Origin: Pseudomonadota bacterium
Lineage (GTDB): Bacteria; Pseudomonadota; Alphaproteobacteria; Puniceispirillales; Marisalimonadaceae
NCBI GenBank assembly: GCA_027625145.1
Contig: JAQBXK010000008.1
Span: 1-64,000, forward strand
DNA length: 64,000 nt
Direction: 5' to 3'
The notes under the pieces are model-generated. The model was not told where the DNA came from. It saw nothing but the letters and a program-made list of their open reading frames with translations, and did no database searches. Below are positions 28,953-39,894 of this stretch, one piece after another (position 1 is the first letter of the stretch; every line of letters starts with the position of its first letter). Made by a program: the position numbers and the translations under genes.

Positions 28953-29990
28953 ATGAATTTTTTATATTTTATAGTTATATTTATAAAAATACTATTCATT
29001 ACCAACTCATCTGTCGCTCAAGAGAATATCGTCAAAAATATTAATTCAGCTAATTATGTTTCGGTTATAATGTATCATAGATTTGGAGAAGATAATTATC
29101 CTTCAACAAATATTAAACTAGAACAATTTGAAGAGCATATTAATGAATTATTAAAACCTAAATATCACGTTATTGATATCAATGAAGCAGTAAACGCATT
29201 AAAAAATATTAAACTTGTTCAAGATAGATCAGTTGTTATAACAATTGATGATGCGTATTCTTCGGTTTTTAAATACGCTTGGCCAATTTTTAAAAAAAAT
29301 AAACTTCCATTTACTTTGTTTGTTTCTACTGATGTTATAGATAATAACACACCTGGCTATATGAGTTGGGAACAAATTAGAATTTTAAGAGATAACGGTG
29401 TAACAATTGGACATCATACTAAATCTCATGCTCACATGCACAATTTTAATAAAGATGAAATAAATTATGAATTATCAGAAGCTACTGATAGATTAGTAAA
29501 AGAAATAGGAAGTAAACCGAAAATTTTTGCTTACCCTTATGGAGAATATAACTTAGAAGTTTTAAACGAAGTTAAAAACCATGGGTTTAAAGCAGCGTTT
29601 GCTCAACATTCTGGTGTAGCTCATAAAAGCTTAGGGCTTTATGAATTACCAAGATTTGCTATGAATGAAATTTATGGAAACATGGAAAGATTTAAACTAG
29701 CGGTAAATGGTCTTCCAATGCCTATTAGTGATTTATCTCCTAAGGATCCTGTGATTAAAAAAAATCCTCCATACTATGGGTTCACTTTATCTCCAGACAT
29801 AAAGCCACAAAACACCGTAAGATGTTTCGCTAGCCATTTTCTTAAATCTGAAACTAAAAAATTAGGAAACAAAAGAATTGAAGTCAGATTAGCTCAACCT
29901 TTTAAATCTGGTAGAGGACGAATAAACTGTACAATGGCTGCACAAGATAATAGATGGAGATGGTTAGGTAGACAGTTTATTATTAATTAA
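28953..29990 (+). CDS. Exported polysaccharide deacetylase family protein
   Basis: This NodB-fold deacetylase is exported. Residues 1-22 form a signal peptide with a likely SVAQ cleavage site. NodB motif 1 is VITIDDAYSSV (catalytic and metal Asp), motif 2 is GHHTKSHAHM (the metal His pair) and motif 3 is FAYPYGEYN. A C-terminal region of about 110 residues ending in RWRWLGRQF is not recognised. The substrate is unknown, and peptidoglycan or an exopolysaccharide is plausible. Its 3' end overlaps that of a Bax-like glucosaminidase by 8 bp. Confidence 0.88.
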   Translation: MNFLYFIVIFIKILFITNSSVAQENIVKNINSANYVSVIMYHRFGEDNYPSTNIKLEQFEEHINELLKPKYHVIDINEAVNALKNIKLVQDRSVVITIDDAYSSVFKYAWPIFKKNKLPFTLFVSTDVIDNNTPGYMSWEQIRILRDNGVTIGHHTKSHAHMHNFNKDEINYELSEATDRLVKEIGSKPKIFAYPYGEYNLEVLNEVKNHGFKAAFAQHSGVAHKSLGLYELPRFAMNEIYGNMERFKLAVNGLPMPISDLSPKDPVIKKNPPYYGFTLSPDIKPQNTVRCFASHFLKSETKKLGNKRIEVRLAQPFKSGRGRINCTMAAQDNRWRWLGRQFIIN

Positions 29991-30960
29991 GTTTTTCTAA
30001 TTTAATGTTATCAAAACTATCAAATTTATTATTTTTTATCAAACTAGTTACTTTTAATACATATTCATAACCTATTTCTGCATATTGATCCAAATAATTG
30101 CTAGTATCATAACCTGATAAAACGTTACCTTCTTTGAGGGTTATCATTCTATAATGTCTCATTTTTTTATATGCAGGATGACTATTTAAATTTAACATAT
30201 ATGAATTAACCGAATCTAAAATGTTATCAAAAACCTTCACTGAAAATTTTGCATCTTTATTATCTTTAGGTTTTAAACCTGAATTTTTTTTCCATGTCCA
30301 TTCACCAAATAAAGCATTCCCTTCTTTTACAAATCTTGAAGAACCCCAACCACTTTCTATTGCCGCTTGTGCTAATATCATCGAAATTGGGATAATATTT
30401 ATTTTTTGCAAAAGCTCTTCATTAATTTCATTCATTTGAGATAAAGAAATTTCAAAAAAATTAATAGTTTTAAAATTTTTTATTCTATATTTTTTTGAAT
30501 AATATTGAATTTTTTTAACATTTTTATCCAGAAAAGCAATTTTCATTAGCTCTCTATCTATTAGTATTAATTCATTACCTAAAATTATAACTGGTAACAA
30601 AATACTTATAAACAATTTTTTTTTTGTTGAAGTGTTATATTCATCAATATTTTTAGGAATATAGTCAAGAAAGACTCTAGGCAGAGCAACACTTTTATCT
30701 ATATTGGTATAAATTGTTTTTGACCAAAGTAGAGCAATATTTTTATCAGACATTTGATCTGAAGTTATAGAATATATATCTAATTGCTCTAAATTTTTAC
30801 TAGTTTGAGTATTAAAAAAATCACTTAAGAAACTTAAAGTTTTTGGTAATAATACTTTCCATATACCTAGACCAAAAACAATACAGAAACAAATTATTAT
30901 GCATATATAATATTTATTTTTTAAGTTTCTTGCAATATAGTTTTCAACTGATTTAATCAC
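29983..30960 (-). CDS. Bax-like glucosaminidase-domain protein
   Basis: This is a membrane-anchored peptidoglycan hydrolase candidate. A hydrophobic helix lies at residues 17-36, and the C-terminal half carries a Bax/FlgJ-type glucosaminidase domain. That domain has the catalytic Glu in AQAAIESGWGSSRF, then EGNALFGEWTW and FDNILDSVNSYMLNLNSH. At 325 residues it resembles the Bax family. It converges on the polysaccharide deacetylase with an 8-bp overlap of stops. A role in wall turnover is inferred from the family. Confidence 0.87.
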   Translation of the reverse strand: MIKSVENYIARNLKNKYYICIIICFCIVFGLGIWKVLLPKTLSFLSDFFNTQTSKNLEQLDIYSITSDQMSDKNIALLWSKTIYTNIDKSVALPRVFLDYIPKNIDEYNTSTKKKLFISILLPVIILGNELILIDRELMKIAFLDKNVKKIQYYSKKYRIKNFKTINFFEISLSQMNEINEELLQKINIIPISMILAQAAIESGWGSSRFVKEGNALFGEWTWKKNSGLKPKDNKDAKFSVKVFDNILDSVNSYMLNLNSHPAYKKMRHYRMITLKEGNVLSGYDTSNYLDQYAEIGYEYVLKVTSLIKNNKFDSFDNIKLEKLN

Positions 30961-30986
30961 TTATCTAACTTAAAAAACTATATATA

Positions 30987-31544
30987 TTATAATTCAGCTG
31001 CTTTAACTTCAGTAACTTCTGGAATATAATGCCTTAGCATATTTTCAATCCCCATTTTAAGAGTGGCAGTACTAGATGGACACCCTGCACATGCTCCCTT
31101 CATTTGTAAGGTAACTACTCCATCTTGAAATGAACAAAAAGTAATATCTCCACCATCCATAGCTACAGCAGGCCTAACCCTAGTTTCAAGCAAATCTTTA
31201 ATTTGCTTTATAGTTTCTATATCTTCAACAGCATTTTCTTCCAATTGGTTTGTTTGACTATCATCTAATACTGGAAAACCACTTGCATAATGTTCCATAA
31301 TACCAGTTAAAATTGAGGGCTTCAAATTATTCCAATCAACATCTATGTTCTTAGTAACTGATATAAAATCTGATCCTAAAAAAACTCTGCTAACTCCTTC
31401 TACTTCAAACAATCGAGAAGCAAGAGGTGATATTTTTGAAGCTTCTATATTAGAAAAGTCTTCCGTCCCTTTCACTAAAACATTTTCTCCTGGCATAAAT
31501 TTCAATGTCTCAGGATTTGGTGTGTCTTCAGTTTGAATAAACAT
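30987..31544 (-). CDS. nfuA: NfuA/NifU-type Fe-S scaffold protein
   Basis: This is an iron-sulfur cluster carrier. The N-terminal Nfu_N domain (MFIQTEDTPNPETLKFMPG, residues about 1-87) and the C-terminal NifU domain with the CxxC motif GACAGCPSSTATLK match the mitochondrial NFU1/alphaproteobacterial form. The length is 185 residues. It lies between trpS and the rimI-tsaB region, as is common in this class. It starts about 65 bp after trpS ends, so it may have its own promoter. Confidence 0.95.
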   Translation of the reverse strand: MFIQTEDTPNPETLKFMPGENVLVKGTEDFSNIEASKISPLASRLFEVEGVSRVFLGSDFISVTKNIDVDWNNLKPSILTGIMEHYASGFPVLDDSQTNQLEENAVEDIETIKQIKDLLETRVRPAVAMDGGDITFCSFQDGVVTLQMKGACAGCPSSTATLKMGIENMLRHYIPEVTEVKAAEL

Positions 31545-31608
31545 ATAATACTCCTTCAGCTATTTTAATAACATTATTTAAAGTATAATTCTATAAATTT
31601 TGATTCTA

Positions 31609-32640
31609 TTAAATAAAACCAACTAAGTATTTTACATCTTTTAATACTGGTTCTGCTATTTCTCTTGCTTTTTCGGCACCTGTTTTTAAGATTTTATCAA
31701 TTTCTATAGTATCTTTAAGTAAATATCTCATTTTATTTGAAATTGGACCTAATTTTTCAATAGTTAATTCTATCAATTTTGGTTTAAAATAAGAAAACCC
31801 TTTTCCAGAGAACTCTTCTAATATTTTTTCAACGCTTTGATCAGATAAAGATGAGTATATATTAATAAGATTAAATGCTTCAGGTCTACTTTTTAAATTT
31901 TCAATTGTCTCTGGTAGTGGCTCTGGGTCAGTTTTAGCTTTTTTTATTTTATTAGAAATTTCTTCCTTAGTATCAGTTAAGTTTATTCTAGAAGCATCAG
32001 AAGAATCTGATTTACTCATTTTTTTAGAACCGTCTCTTAAACTCATAACGCGTTTAGCAGGCCCTATAATCTGAGGTTCAGGTAAACAAAAAAAGTCTTT
32101 TTCTTCATCAGTGGTAAACATGCTGTTAAACGATGAAGCTATGTCTCTAGTTAATTCAATATGTTGTTTTTGGTCATCTCCTACAGGAACGTGCGTAGCC
32201 CGATATAACAATATATCAGCGGCCATCAAAACTGGGTAGTTATATAGTCCTATAGTAGCATTTTCTTTATTTTTCCCAGCTTTTTCTTTAAATTGTGTCA
32301 TACGATTCAACCATCCAATTCTACAAACACAATTTAAAATCCAGAATAACTCAGCATGTTCTTTTATAGATGATTGATTAAATAGAATAGATTTGTGTAC
32401 ATCTATTCCTGCTGCAATAATTGCAGCAGCAACTTCATGCGTTGATGCTCTTAATGTTTTTGGATCTTGGGGTACCGTTATTGCATGCATATCCACAATT
32501 GAAAAAATAGACGTTATCTCTTCTTGAAGATTTACCCAATTTTTAATTGCTCCTAAATAGTTTCCTAAATGTAAATTACCTGTAGGTTGTATTCCTGAAA
32601 AAATTCTTTTTGATGGTTGTATTGAATGAAAAATTGTCAT
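31609..32640 (-). CDS. trpS: Tryptophanyl-tRNA synthetase
   Basis: This class I aminoacyl-tRNA synthetase has a HIGH-type motif in [18 protein letters not shown] and KMSKS in [39 protein letters not shown] is the tryptophan-binding region. At 343 residues it is full length. It follows murJ by 6 bp, so the two are co-transcribed from the mutS-glnD-murJ-trpS run. Confidence 0.97.
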   Translation of the reverse strand: MTIFHSIQPSKRIFSGIQPTGNLHLGNYLGAIKNWVNLQEEITSIFSIVDMHAITVPQDPKTLRASTHEVAAAIIAAGIDVHKSILFNQSSIKEHAELFWILNCVCRIGWLNRMTQFKEKAGKNKENATIGLYNYPVLMAADILLYRATHVPVGDDQKQHIELTRDIASSFNSMFTTDEEKDFFCLPEPQIIGPAKRVMSLRDGSKKMSKSDSSDASRINLTDTKEEISNKIKKAKTDPEPLPETIENLKSRPEAFNLINIYSSLSDQSVEKILEEFSGKGFSYFKPKLIELTIEKLGPISNKMRYLLKDTIEIDKILKTGAEKAREIAEPVLKDVKYLVGFI

Positions 32641-32646
32641 TGAGTT

Positions 32647-34269
32647 CTATTTTCTTTCTTTGCTTGTAAACACTCTTTTTTTCAATAGATCTCTAGGAAT
32701 ATATCCTAAAACTCCACATGTCAAAAAATAGATTAATAAACCTAAAAAAATTAGAAAGGTTAAAGCAAAAAATTCGTTTATTTCATAAATTCTAAAATAA
32801 TATAAAGATGCTTTCATAATTAAAATCATTAATGAAGAAATCATTATTAATTTTAAAGAAAAAATTAAAATAGAAAATATGCTTATAGATTTTTTATATA
32901 TATTATCTTTATTCAAAGAAATTTTTCTATTTTTTATTAATAATATTATATAAATTAAACAACCTATCCATGACGATAACGAAGTTGCTAAAGCTATGCC
33001 AGCATGAAAAAAGTAGCTCATTAAGGATAATGATAATATTATATTTAAAATTAATAAAACTATACCAATATACATTGGTGTTTTGGTATTTCCTTCTGCC
33101 AAAAAAGCAGGTTGACAAGATTTTAAAATAATAAATGCTGGAATTCCAACAGAATATGCCTTTAATGCTTCAATGGTTGCATTTTTTTCTTTTAGTCCAA
33201 ACTCACCTCTTTCAAAGAGAACGCTAATAATTATATCAGGGAAAAAGAATAAAACAAAAGAAGCTGGAATAGAAAAAAACAACCCTATTTGAAAAGATGT
33301 TAACAATTGATTAGAAAACTGTTTTATATTTTTTGAAGCAATTGATTTAGATAGCGATGTTAACAAAGATGTACTTAAGGCAATGCCTATTATTCCCAAA
33401 GGTAATTGAGCTATTCTATCCGCAAAATAAAGATAGGATACAGATCCAAAACCCAATAAGCTTGCTAAAATTGTATCAACTAGTATATTAATTTGTAAAA
33501 TTCCTCCACCAAAAGCAGCTGGAATAAATTTAATCCAGGTTTTTTTTAAATAAATCTTAATATCAATTTTATTTGGATTGCTTATATTTTTATAATTATC
33601 TTTTTTAGATCGAAAAATTTGAAATTTTTTAATAATTATTATCATAAATATTAATTGTAAAAATCCTGCTAAAACACTAGCTATAGCTAAAGGAAGCGAC
33701 CTTAAATAATCTGTGTCGGATATAAAATAACAACTAATTATTAAACAACCATTTAAAATAATTGGCGTTAATGCAATAGGCCAAAACCTCCCAGAAACAT
33801 TCGTAATAACTCCTAATAATGCGACAACAGATATTAAAGGCATAAAAATTATTGTTATTCTTGATAACAATATTATCTGTGTTATGACAATGTCATTATT
33901 AGCAAACCCTGGAGCTAAAATATAGACGACAAAGGGCATAAATAACTCAAATAATATTAATAATAAACTTAAATAAAAAACAGCTTTAATTACAAAGCTA
34001 ATAAAAAAGTCATTTGCAAATGACTTTCCTTTTTCTTGTATCAATAAAGTATATATTGGTAAAAATGCAGATGTTAATGCTCCTTCTGCAGTTATTCTTC
34101 TAAATAAATTAGGTAGCTTAAATGCAATTAGAAATATATCAGAAAAAATGCCTGCACCTAAAAAAGTAGCTATAAATATATCTCTTATAAATCCAGAAAT
34201 ACGACTTAATAAAGTTATAAAAGCCGTATGCTTAAAACCTTTAATAAAAAATGATGTTTCATTTTTCAT
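32647..34269 (-). CDS. murJ: Lipid II flippase MurJ (MviN)
   Basis: This polytopic MOP-superfamily protein flips lipid II across the inner membrane for peptidoglycan synthesis. It has about 14 hydrophobic segments and typical motifs (SRISGFIRDIFIATFLGAG, LPNLFRRITAEGALTSAFLPIY, FERGEFG). I start at the ATG at 34269 rather than an in-frame TTG at 34281, giving 540 residues. The start lies 8 bp beyond the glnD stop. Confidence 0.95.
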   Translation of the reverse strand: MKNETSFFIKGFKHTAFITLLSRISGFIRDIFIATFLGAGIFSDIFLIAFKLPNLFRRITAEGALTSAFLPIYTLLIQEKGKSFANDFFISFVIKAVFYLSLLLILFELFMPFVVYILAPGFANNDIVITQIILLSRITIIFMPLISVVALLGVITNVSGRFWPIALTPIILNGCLIISCYFISDTDYLRSLPLAIASVLAGFLQLIFMIIIIKKFQIFRSKKDNYKNISNPNKIDIKIYLKKTWIKFIPAAFGGGILQINILVDTILASLLGFGSVSYLYFADRIAQLPLGIIGIALSTSLLTSLSKSIASKNIKQFSNQLLTSFQIGLFFSIPASFVLFFFPDIIISVLFERGEFGLKEKNATIEALKAYSVGIPAFIILKSCQPAFLAEGNTKTPMYIGIVLLILNIILSLSLMSYFFHAGIALATSLSSWIGCLIYIILLIKNRKISLNKDNIYKKSISIFSILIFSLKLIMISSLMILIMKASLYYFRIYEINEFFALTFLIFLGLLIYFLTCGVLGYIPRDLLKKRVFTSKERK

Positions 34270-34277
34270 TATTAATC

Positions 34278-37115
34278 TCAAACTATCATCATTTGATTAG
34301 CGGGATCAGTTTCTTCTAGGTTTTTTAAAATATTCATTTTAACTTTTTCTATAGTTAAATCATCTTCAATTTTTGAACCAAATGCATTCTTAACATAAAA
34401 AATATCAACTACACGATCTCCATAACTAGAAACTGATGCTGTATTAATTTGTAAACCTAAATCAGTTATAATTTTTGTAATTCTATACAAAACGCCTGGA
34501 GCATTTTTACACTTTATCTCTAAAACAGTATAATCATTACTAGTTATATTATCAATTCTAACTCTAGCAGGAGCTTTTATAGCTCTATATCTAATTGGAA
34601 TCTGTGACCATCTTATATTTAAAGCTTCTTCGATATTATAATTACCTTCTAAGCCTCTATGCATTATATTTATTAATTTTGTTTTTAAGTGATTTTCTAT
34701 AATTGGTTCTTTTTTGTTGTTTTGAATAAAGAACGTATCTAATGCATAACCATCAGAACGGGTTATAATCTTAGCATTTACAACATCATAGCCTGAGGAT
34801 GAGATTAAACCAGAAATAAGTGAAAACAGTCCATGATGATCAGGCGCAACAACTATAAGTTCCGATGCTTTCAATTGACTTTCATTAAAAATTTGTACTG
34901 TAAAATTTTTAGATTCTTTTGTCATATTTTCAAAAATTTTAGAATGCTTAATCATAGTTGGTAAATCAAATATTTTCCAATATGTAGAATAAAATTTATT
35001 AGAGTAATCATTAATATTTTTTTGTTTCCAGTTATCTTTAATTAAATATTTTTCTAATAATTCTTTTGATTTTTGAACTTCATCTATAACATTGTTTTGA
35101 TTTTCTCCAGAAACAATAACATTAAGAGTTTTTGTATATAAATCTGAAATTAAAGACCCTTTCCAATCATTCCAAATTTCTGGACCAACACCCTTTATAT
35201 CAGCAACGGTTAGAACAAGTAATAAGCGCAATCTCTCAAGTGACTTAATTTTTTTAGCAAAATCATTAATTGTTTTGATATCATTTAACTCATAACGAAA
35301 TGCTGTCTTGCTCATCAATAAATGATTTAAAACCAGCCATTCTACTGTCTCTGTTTCTTTTTTATTCAGACCTAATCTCGGACATAATTTTGAAGCAATT
35401 AATGATCCATTTTTTGAATGATCTCCTTTTTGACCTTTAGCTATATCGTGTAATAACATACCAACAAATAAAATTTTATATGACTCAATTTCTAAAATAA
35501 CTTTACTTGCTAATGGTGCAAAATTTTTAAAGTTTCCATCTTTCAAAGAATGTAAATTAGAAACAGTAAAAATAGTATGTTCATCCACAGTATAAGAATG
35601 ATACATATCAAATTGCATTAATCCAACAATCTTTTGAAATTCTGGAATAAACCTTCCAAGTACATTAGATTCATTCATTAACCTTATTGTTCTTGAACAA
35701 TCTTTTTCACTTGTCAAAATATCTAAAAACATTTTATTCGCCAAAATATCTTCACGAACTTCAAAATTAATTAACTTTATTAAACTAGTTAAAATTCGAA
35801 GAGTTTTAGGATGAATATCTATATTATTAAAATGAGATATATTAAATAATTTAATAATATTAATTGGGTTTTCAGTAAAAATTTCTTTGTTTTTAACTGA
35901 TAAACGGCCTACTTCAATATTAAAAGGAGGGAATTTTTGTGTCTTTTTAAAGCTTAAAAAGTTTATTCTTAATGGTTTTTTAAAGTTAGTTTCAATTTCA
36001 GCACAAAATATTCTTGTTAAATTGCCTACTATTTTAGTGGCAAGAAAATATCTTTTCATAAATCTTTCAACATCTTTTTGTGTAATTCTATTTTTGAAAT
36101 TCATATTTTTAGAGATATCTAATTGAGCATCCATCGCTAATCTATCATCTTCTCTTGAGGCTCTATAGTGAAGATGGCATCTAACAGAAATTAAAAATCT
36201 TTGAGCATCCGCAAACAAAAATGCTTCTCTTTTTAATAATGCTCCAATATTTATTAATCTTGATACGCTATCTACCTTATATGCAAATTTTGAAATCCAC
36301 ATTAATGTATGAAGATCTCTTAATCCACCTTTTCCATTTTTAACATTTGGCTCGACTACATACCTTGAACTTCCAAAATTTAAATGTCTTAGTTCAGATT
36401 CCTTGAGTTTTGCCTGTACATAATCTAAGGTTTTTGAATTATCAACGTATAAATCAAATTTATCATTTAATAATAAATATACTTCTTCATTACCTATTAT
36501 AAATCTTCTTTCTAATAGAGCTGTAGCAATTGTTATATCTAATTTAGTTTTTTTTATAGAATCCTTAACAGTTCTGGAAGAATGTCCAACTGAATACCCT
36601 AAGTCCCATAATACATAAAGTATTAACTGAATAACGTTTTCAATCTTTTCTAATTCTAATTTATTTAACTTATTTGGTAATAAAAATAATATATCAATAT
36701 CTGAATGAGGAGCTAACTCACCACGACCATAACCTCCTACAGCGATTATAGAAAAGTTATAATTATAATTATTTACTATCTTAAAATAAGATGTCTTAAA
36801 AAGAGTTTTTAAAAGACTATCCATCAAAATAGTATTAAGGCCTAAATTGAGCGGACCGTCTGAATTTTCTAAAAAAACTTTTTTGATTTTTTCTTTTCTA
36901 TCGAAATCTTGTTTCTTTAGTTGTAAAAATAATTTTTTTTTAAATCTTTCTAATTCTATTTCATTAATATCAATTTCTTCAATTTCAAAAATATCTTTAG
37001 CATTTTTTTTAGCATAAAGTATTGGTTCTAAACATTGTAACCATAATGGAATTTCTTTATTTAAGTTTTCTAAATGATTTAACTGAGAAATATTTTTTGA
37101 TTTTTTATTATACAT
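34278..37115 (-). CDS. glnD: [Protein-PII] uridylyltransferase/uridylyl-removing enzyme
   Basis: GlnD senses glutamine and uridylylates or deuridylylates PII proteins to control nitrogen metabolism. The nucleotidyltransferase motif is GGYGRGELAPHSDIDILFL. The HD domain includes HDIAKGQKGDHS, and two C-terminal ACT domains are present (VVAPDHHGLFSLISGLI; EIKCKNAPGVLYRITKII). At 945 residues it is full length, so nitrogen control by PII is retained. Its 5' end overlaps the mutS stop by 8 bp. Confidence 0.96.
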   Translation of the reverse strand: MYNKKSKNISQLNHLENLNKEIPLWLQCLEPILYAKKNAKDIFEIEEIDINEIELERFKKKLFLQLKKQDFDRKEKIKKVFLENSDGPLNLGLNTILMDSLLKTLFKTSYFKIVNNYNYNFSIIAVGGYGRGELAPHSDIDILFLLPNKLNKLELEKIENVIQLILYVLWDLGYSVGHSSRTVKDSIKKTKLDITIATALLERRFIIGNEEVYLLLNDKFDLYVDNSKTLDYVQAKLKESELRHLNFGSSRYVVEPNVKNGKGGLRDLHTLMWISKFAYKVDSVSRLINIGALLKREAFLFADAQRFLISVRCHLHYRASREDDRLAMDAQLDISKNMNFKNRITQKDVERFMKRYFLATKIVGNLTRIFCAEIETNFKKPLRINFLSFKKTQKFPPFNIEVGRLSVKNKEIFTENPINIIKLFNISHFNNIDIHPKTLRILTSLIKLINFEVREDILANKMFLDILTSEKDCSRTIRLMNESNVLGRFIPEFQKIVGLMQFDMYHSYTVDEHTIFTVSNLHSLKDGNFKNFAPLASKVILEIESYKILFVGMLLHDIAKGQKGDHSKNGSLIASKLCPRLGLNKKETETVEWLVLNHLLMSKTAFRYELNDIKTINDFAKKIKSLERLRLLLVLTVADIKGVGPEIWNDWKGSLISDLYTKTLNVIVSGENQNNVIDEVQKSKELLEKYLIKDNWKQKNINDYSNKFYSTYWKIFDLPTMIKHSKIFENMTKESKNFTVQIFNESQLKASELIVVAPDHHGLFSLISGLISSSGYDVVNAKIITRSDGYALDTFFIQNNKKEPIIENHLKTKLINIMHRGLEGNYNIEEALNIRWSQIPIRYRAIKAPARVRIDNITSNDYTVLEIKCKNAPGVLYRITKIITDLGLQINTASVSSYGDRVVDIFYVKNAFGSKIEDDLTIEKVKMNILKNLEETDPANQMMIV

Positions 37116-39744
37116 TTTCTTGTCTTAATAGTTTCATTTTATAAATAATATCTAATGCTTCTCGAGGGCTTATATTGTCAGCGTCTAATGCATCTAATTC
37201 TTTTAAAAAAATTTCATTTTGATTGTTTGATAAAAAATTATCTTTAAATTCTTCTAATTCATTTAATTTTTTTTCACTTTGATTGCTTTCTAGTTTTATT
37301 AGCATTTTATTAGCTTTATTAATAACCTCATTTGGTAACCCTGCTAACTTAGCAACATGAATACCATAAGACTTGTCTGCTTCCCCTTTTTCTATTTTAT
37401 GCATAAATATAATTGTATCTTTCCATTCTTTAATAACCATTTTATGGCAAGATAAATTTTCTAATTTTTCTTTCAAACTTGTTAATTCATGATAATGAGT
37501 TGCAAAAAGAGTTCTAGGTTTAATTTTATTATGTAAGTAATCTAAAACTGACCATGCAATTGCTAAACCATCAAAAGTTGCTGTCCCTCTACCTATTTCA
37601 TCTAAAATAACTAATGATTTTTCTGTTGAAACATTTAAAATTGCGGAAGTTTCTATCATTTCAATCATAAAGGTAGATTGTCCTCTTGCTAAATCGTCTG
37701 AAGCGCCAACTCTAGAGAATATTTTATCAAAAATTCCTATTTTAGCTTTTTTTGCTGGAACATAAAAACCTGCTTGAGCCATAATTGCAATTAATGCATT
37801 TTGTCTTAAATAAGTTGATTTACCAGCCATATTAGGGCCAGTTATTAACCAAATATAATTTTTATTATTTAAAATACAATCATTTGAGATAAATGAGTTT
37901 TCTGATATGGACATTTGATTTTCTACTACAGGATGTCTTCCATCAATAATTTCAAATATTTTATCATTAGATAATTCAGGTCTTATATAGCTTCTAGTTT
38001 TTGCTTGGTTTGCTGCCATAACAGCAATGTCGAGTGATGCAACAGATGCAGTTATATTTAAAATATTATTTCCTATATCAACTATTTGCTTAATAAAAAA
38101 ATTAAATATTTCTAATTCAATTTCAATTGCTTCAAAAGAAGAATTAGCAATTTGGATTTCAATTTCGTTTAATTCAACTGTAGTGAATCTAGAAGTCTGA
38201 GCTGTTGATTGCCTATGAATAAAATGTTCTAAATTTCTTAAAGATGCATCATGCATTGCCCTTACTTCAATATGATAGCCAAGAACTTTATTATGTTTAA
38301 TTTTTAATGAATTAATTTTAGAAATATCAGAATACTTCTTTTGTAACTCAACAATTTGATTGTATTCATTATTTCTTAAGCTTCTTAAATGATCTAATTT
38401 TTCATTGAAACCATCCTTTATAAAGCCTCCCTCTTTAGCTAATAAAGGCACATTAGTTTTAAAAGCGTTTTGAATCTCAAAAAACAAATTATAATCAATA
38501 CTGAAGCTTTGAATTATATTTTTTAATAGAAAAGGCTTTGATTGATATTTGTTAGGTTTAGATAAATCTTTATATATATCATTTATATATAAAAACCCAT
38601 TTGAAATTAAAAGTAAATCTTTAGGCCCCCCTCTACTTGAAGATATTCTTGATAAAGATCTTTCCAAATCAGGTATTTTATTTAAATATGATTTATAATT
38701 TAATGAAGAGTGACTATTTTCAATAAAAAACTCTATTAAATTATAATTTTCATTAATTTTATTAATATCATAAAATGGTTCTAAAATTCTTTGTTTTAAT
38801 AGACGTGCTCCAAAAGGAGTTACTGTTTCGTCTATACATGAGATTAAACTCCCTTCACTATCTCCAGAAAGGTTTTGTACTATTTCTAATGATTTTTGGG
38901 TAAAATAGTCAATTTCTACATAACTATTTTGTGTTTCTGACTTTAATATAGAAAGAATAGGAATTTTTCCACATTGGGTTAAGTTTAAGTATGAAAGAAG
39001 AACACCTGCTGTTATTATTTCACCTTCGTTAAAAATTCCTATCCCATCTATTGAAACAATTGAATAATAGGAACATATTTGTTTAAGTGAAACAGAATAA
39101 TGAAAAAGACTAGAAGGTTGACGTTTTATAATTTTATGCCATTCTTCAGGAATAAAATCTAAATTCATAGCGTCGGATACTAATAGTTCTGAAAAATTCA
39201 TTCTTAATAAAAAATTATTTAAAAGCTGTTTTTGATTAATTTCATTATTTTTGTTATCAAAATTTCTAGATTTAAAATATCCAGTTGATACATCAACCCA
39301 AGAAATTGAAATAGCATTATTTAACTTAATAATTGCTCCTAAAAAATTATTTGCTTTACTCTCTAACAAATTATCTTCTGTAATTGTGCCAGGTGAAATA
39401 ATTCTGACAACTTCTCGTTTTAAAGGCCCTTTTTTCCCATTTGCTTTAGCTTCATTTGGAGTTTCCGTTTGTTCACATACGGCTACATGAAAACCTTTTT
39501 TTATTAGTTTAGGTAGATAATTATCAGCAGAGTGAAATGGGACTCCACACATTGGAATATCTGTTCCATTTGATTTTCCTCTTTTGGTTAAAGTTATATC
39601 CAAAGCTTTTGAAGCTATAATAGCATCTTCAAAAAACAATTCATAAAAATCACCCATACGGTAAAATAATAATACATCTTTATATTTATTTTTAATTGCT
39701 AAGTATTGCTCAATCATTGGAGTGTTTTTGTGATTTAAAATCAA
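37108..39744 (-). CDS. mutS: DNA mismatch repair protein MutS
   Basis: MutS is the mismatch recognition ATPase. The mismatch-binding Phe-x-Glu lies in RMGDFYELFFEDA, the Walker A motif in GPNMAGKSTYLRQ, Walker B in LVILDEIGRGT and the ABC signature-like segment in DLARGQSTFMIEM. I keep the TTG start at 39744: AAAGG lies 7 nt upstream, and the NTPMIEQYLAIK segment near the start is conserved and would be cut by the next ATG. At 878 residues it is full length. It is divergent from maeB, as usual in Alphaproteobacteria. Confidence 0.96.
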   Translation of the reverse strand: MILNHKNTPMIEQYLAIKNKYKDVLLFYRMGDFYELFFEDAIIASKALDITLTKRGKSNGTDIPMCGVPFHSADNYLPKLIKKGFHVAVCEQTETPNEAKANGKKGPLKREVVRIISPGTITEDNLLESKANNFLGAIIKLNNAISISWVDVSTGYFKSRNFDNKNNEINQKQLLNNFLLRMNFSELLVSDAMNLDFIPEEWHKIIKRQPSSLFHYSVSLKQICSYYSIVSIDGIGIFNEGEIITAGVLLSYLNLTQCGKIPILSILKSETQNSYVEIDYFTQKSLEIVQNLSGDSEGSLISCIDETVTPFGARLLKQRILEPFYDINKINENYNLIEFFIENSHSSLNYKSYLNKIPDLERSLSRISSSRGGPKDLLLISNGFLYINDIYKDLSKPNKYQSKPFLLKNIIQSFSIDYNLFFEIQNAFKTNVPLLAKEGGFIKDGFNEKLDHLRSLRNNEYNQIVELQKKYSDISKINSLKIKHNKVLGYHIEVRAMHDASLRNLEHFIHRQSTAQTSRFTTVELNEIEIQIANSSFEAIEIELEIFNFFIKQIVDIGNNILNITASVASLDIAVMAANQAKTRSYIRPELSNDKIFEIIDGRHPVVENQMSISENSFISNDCILNNKNYIWLITGPNMAGKSTYLRQNALIAIMAQAGFYVPAKKAKIGIFDKIFSRVGASDDLARGQSTFMIEMIETSAILNVSTEKSLVILDEIGRGTATFDGLAIAWSVLDYLHNKIKPRTLFATHYHELTSLKEKLENLSCHKMVIKEWKDTIIFMHKIEKGEADKSYGIHVAKLAGLPNEVINKANKMLIKLESNQSEKKLNELEEFKDNFLSNNQNEIFLKELDALDADNISPREALDIIYKMKLLRQENV

Positions 39745-39894
39745 AATATAACCTTTAAATTAACATTTAATTGATATAATGATCAATTATTATTATATAT
39801 ATAAAATATAATAAAGGTATAATATGAATTGATTAGCATTGTTTAAAAAAAATTAAATCAATCTAATAAATTAAAAACTGTTTCTGGGGATAAC

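Noticed and set aside
39745-39894. TATAAT at 39818-39823 as the maeB promoter
   Set aside because: No matching -35 element at proper spacing. TATAAT-like strings are abundant in this AT-rich DNA.
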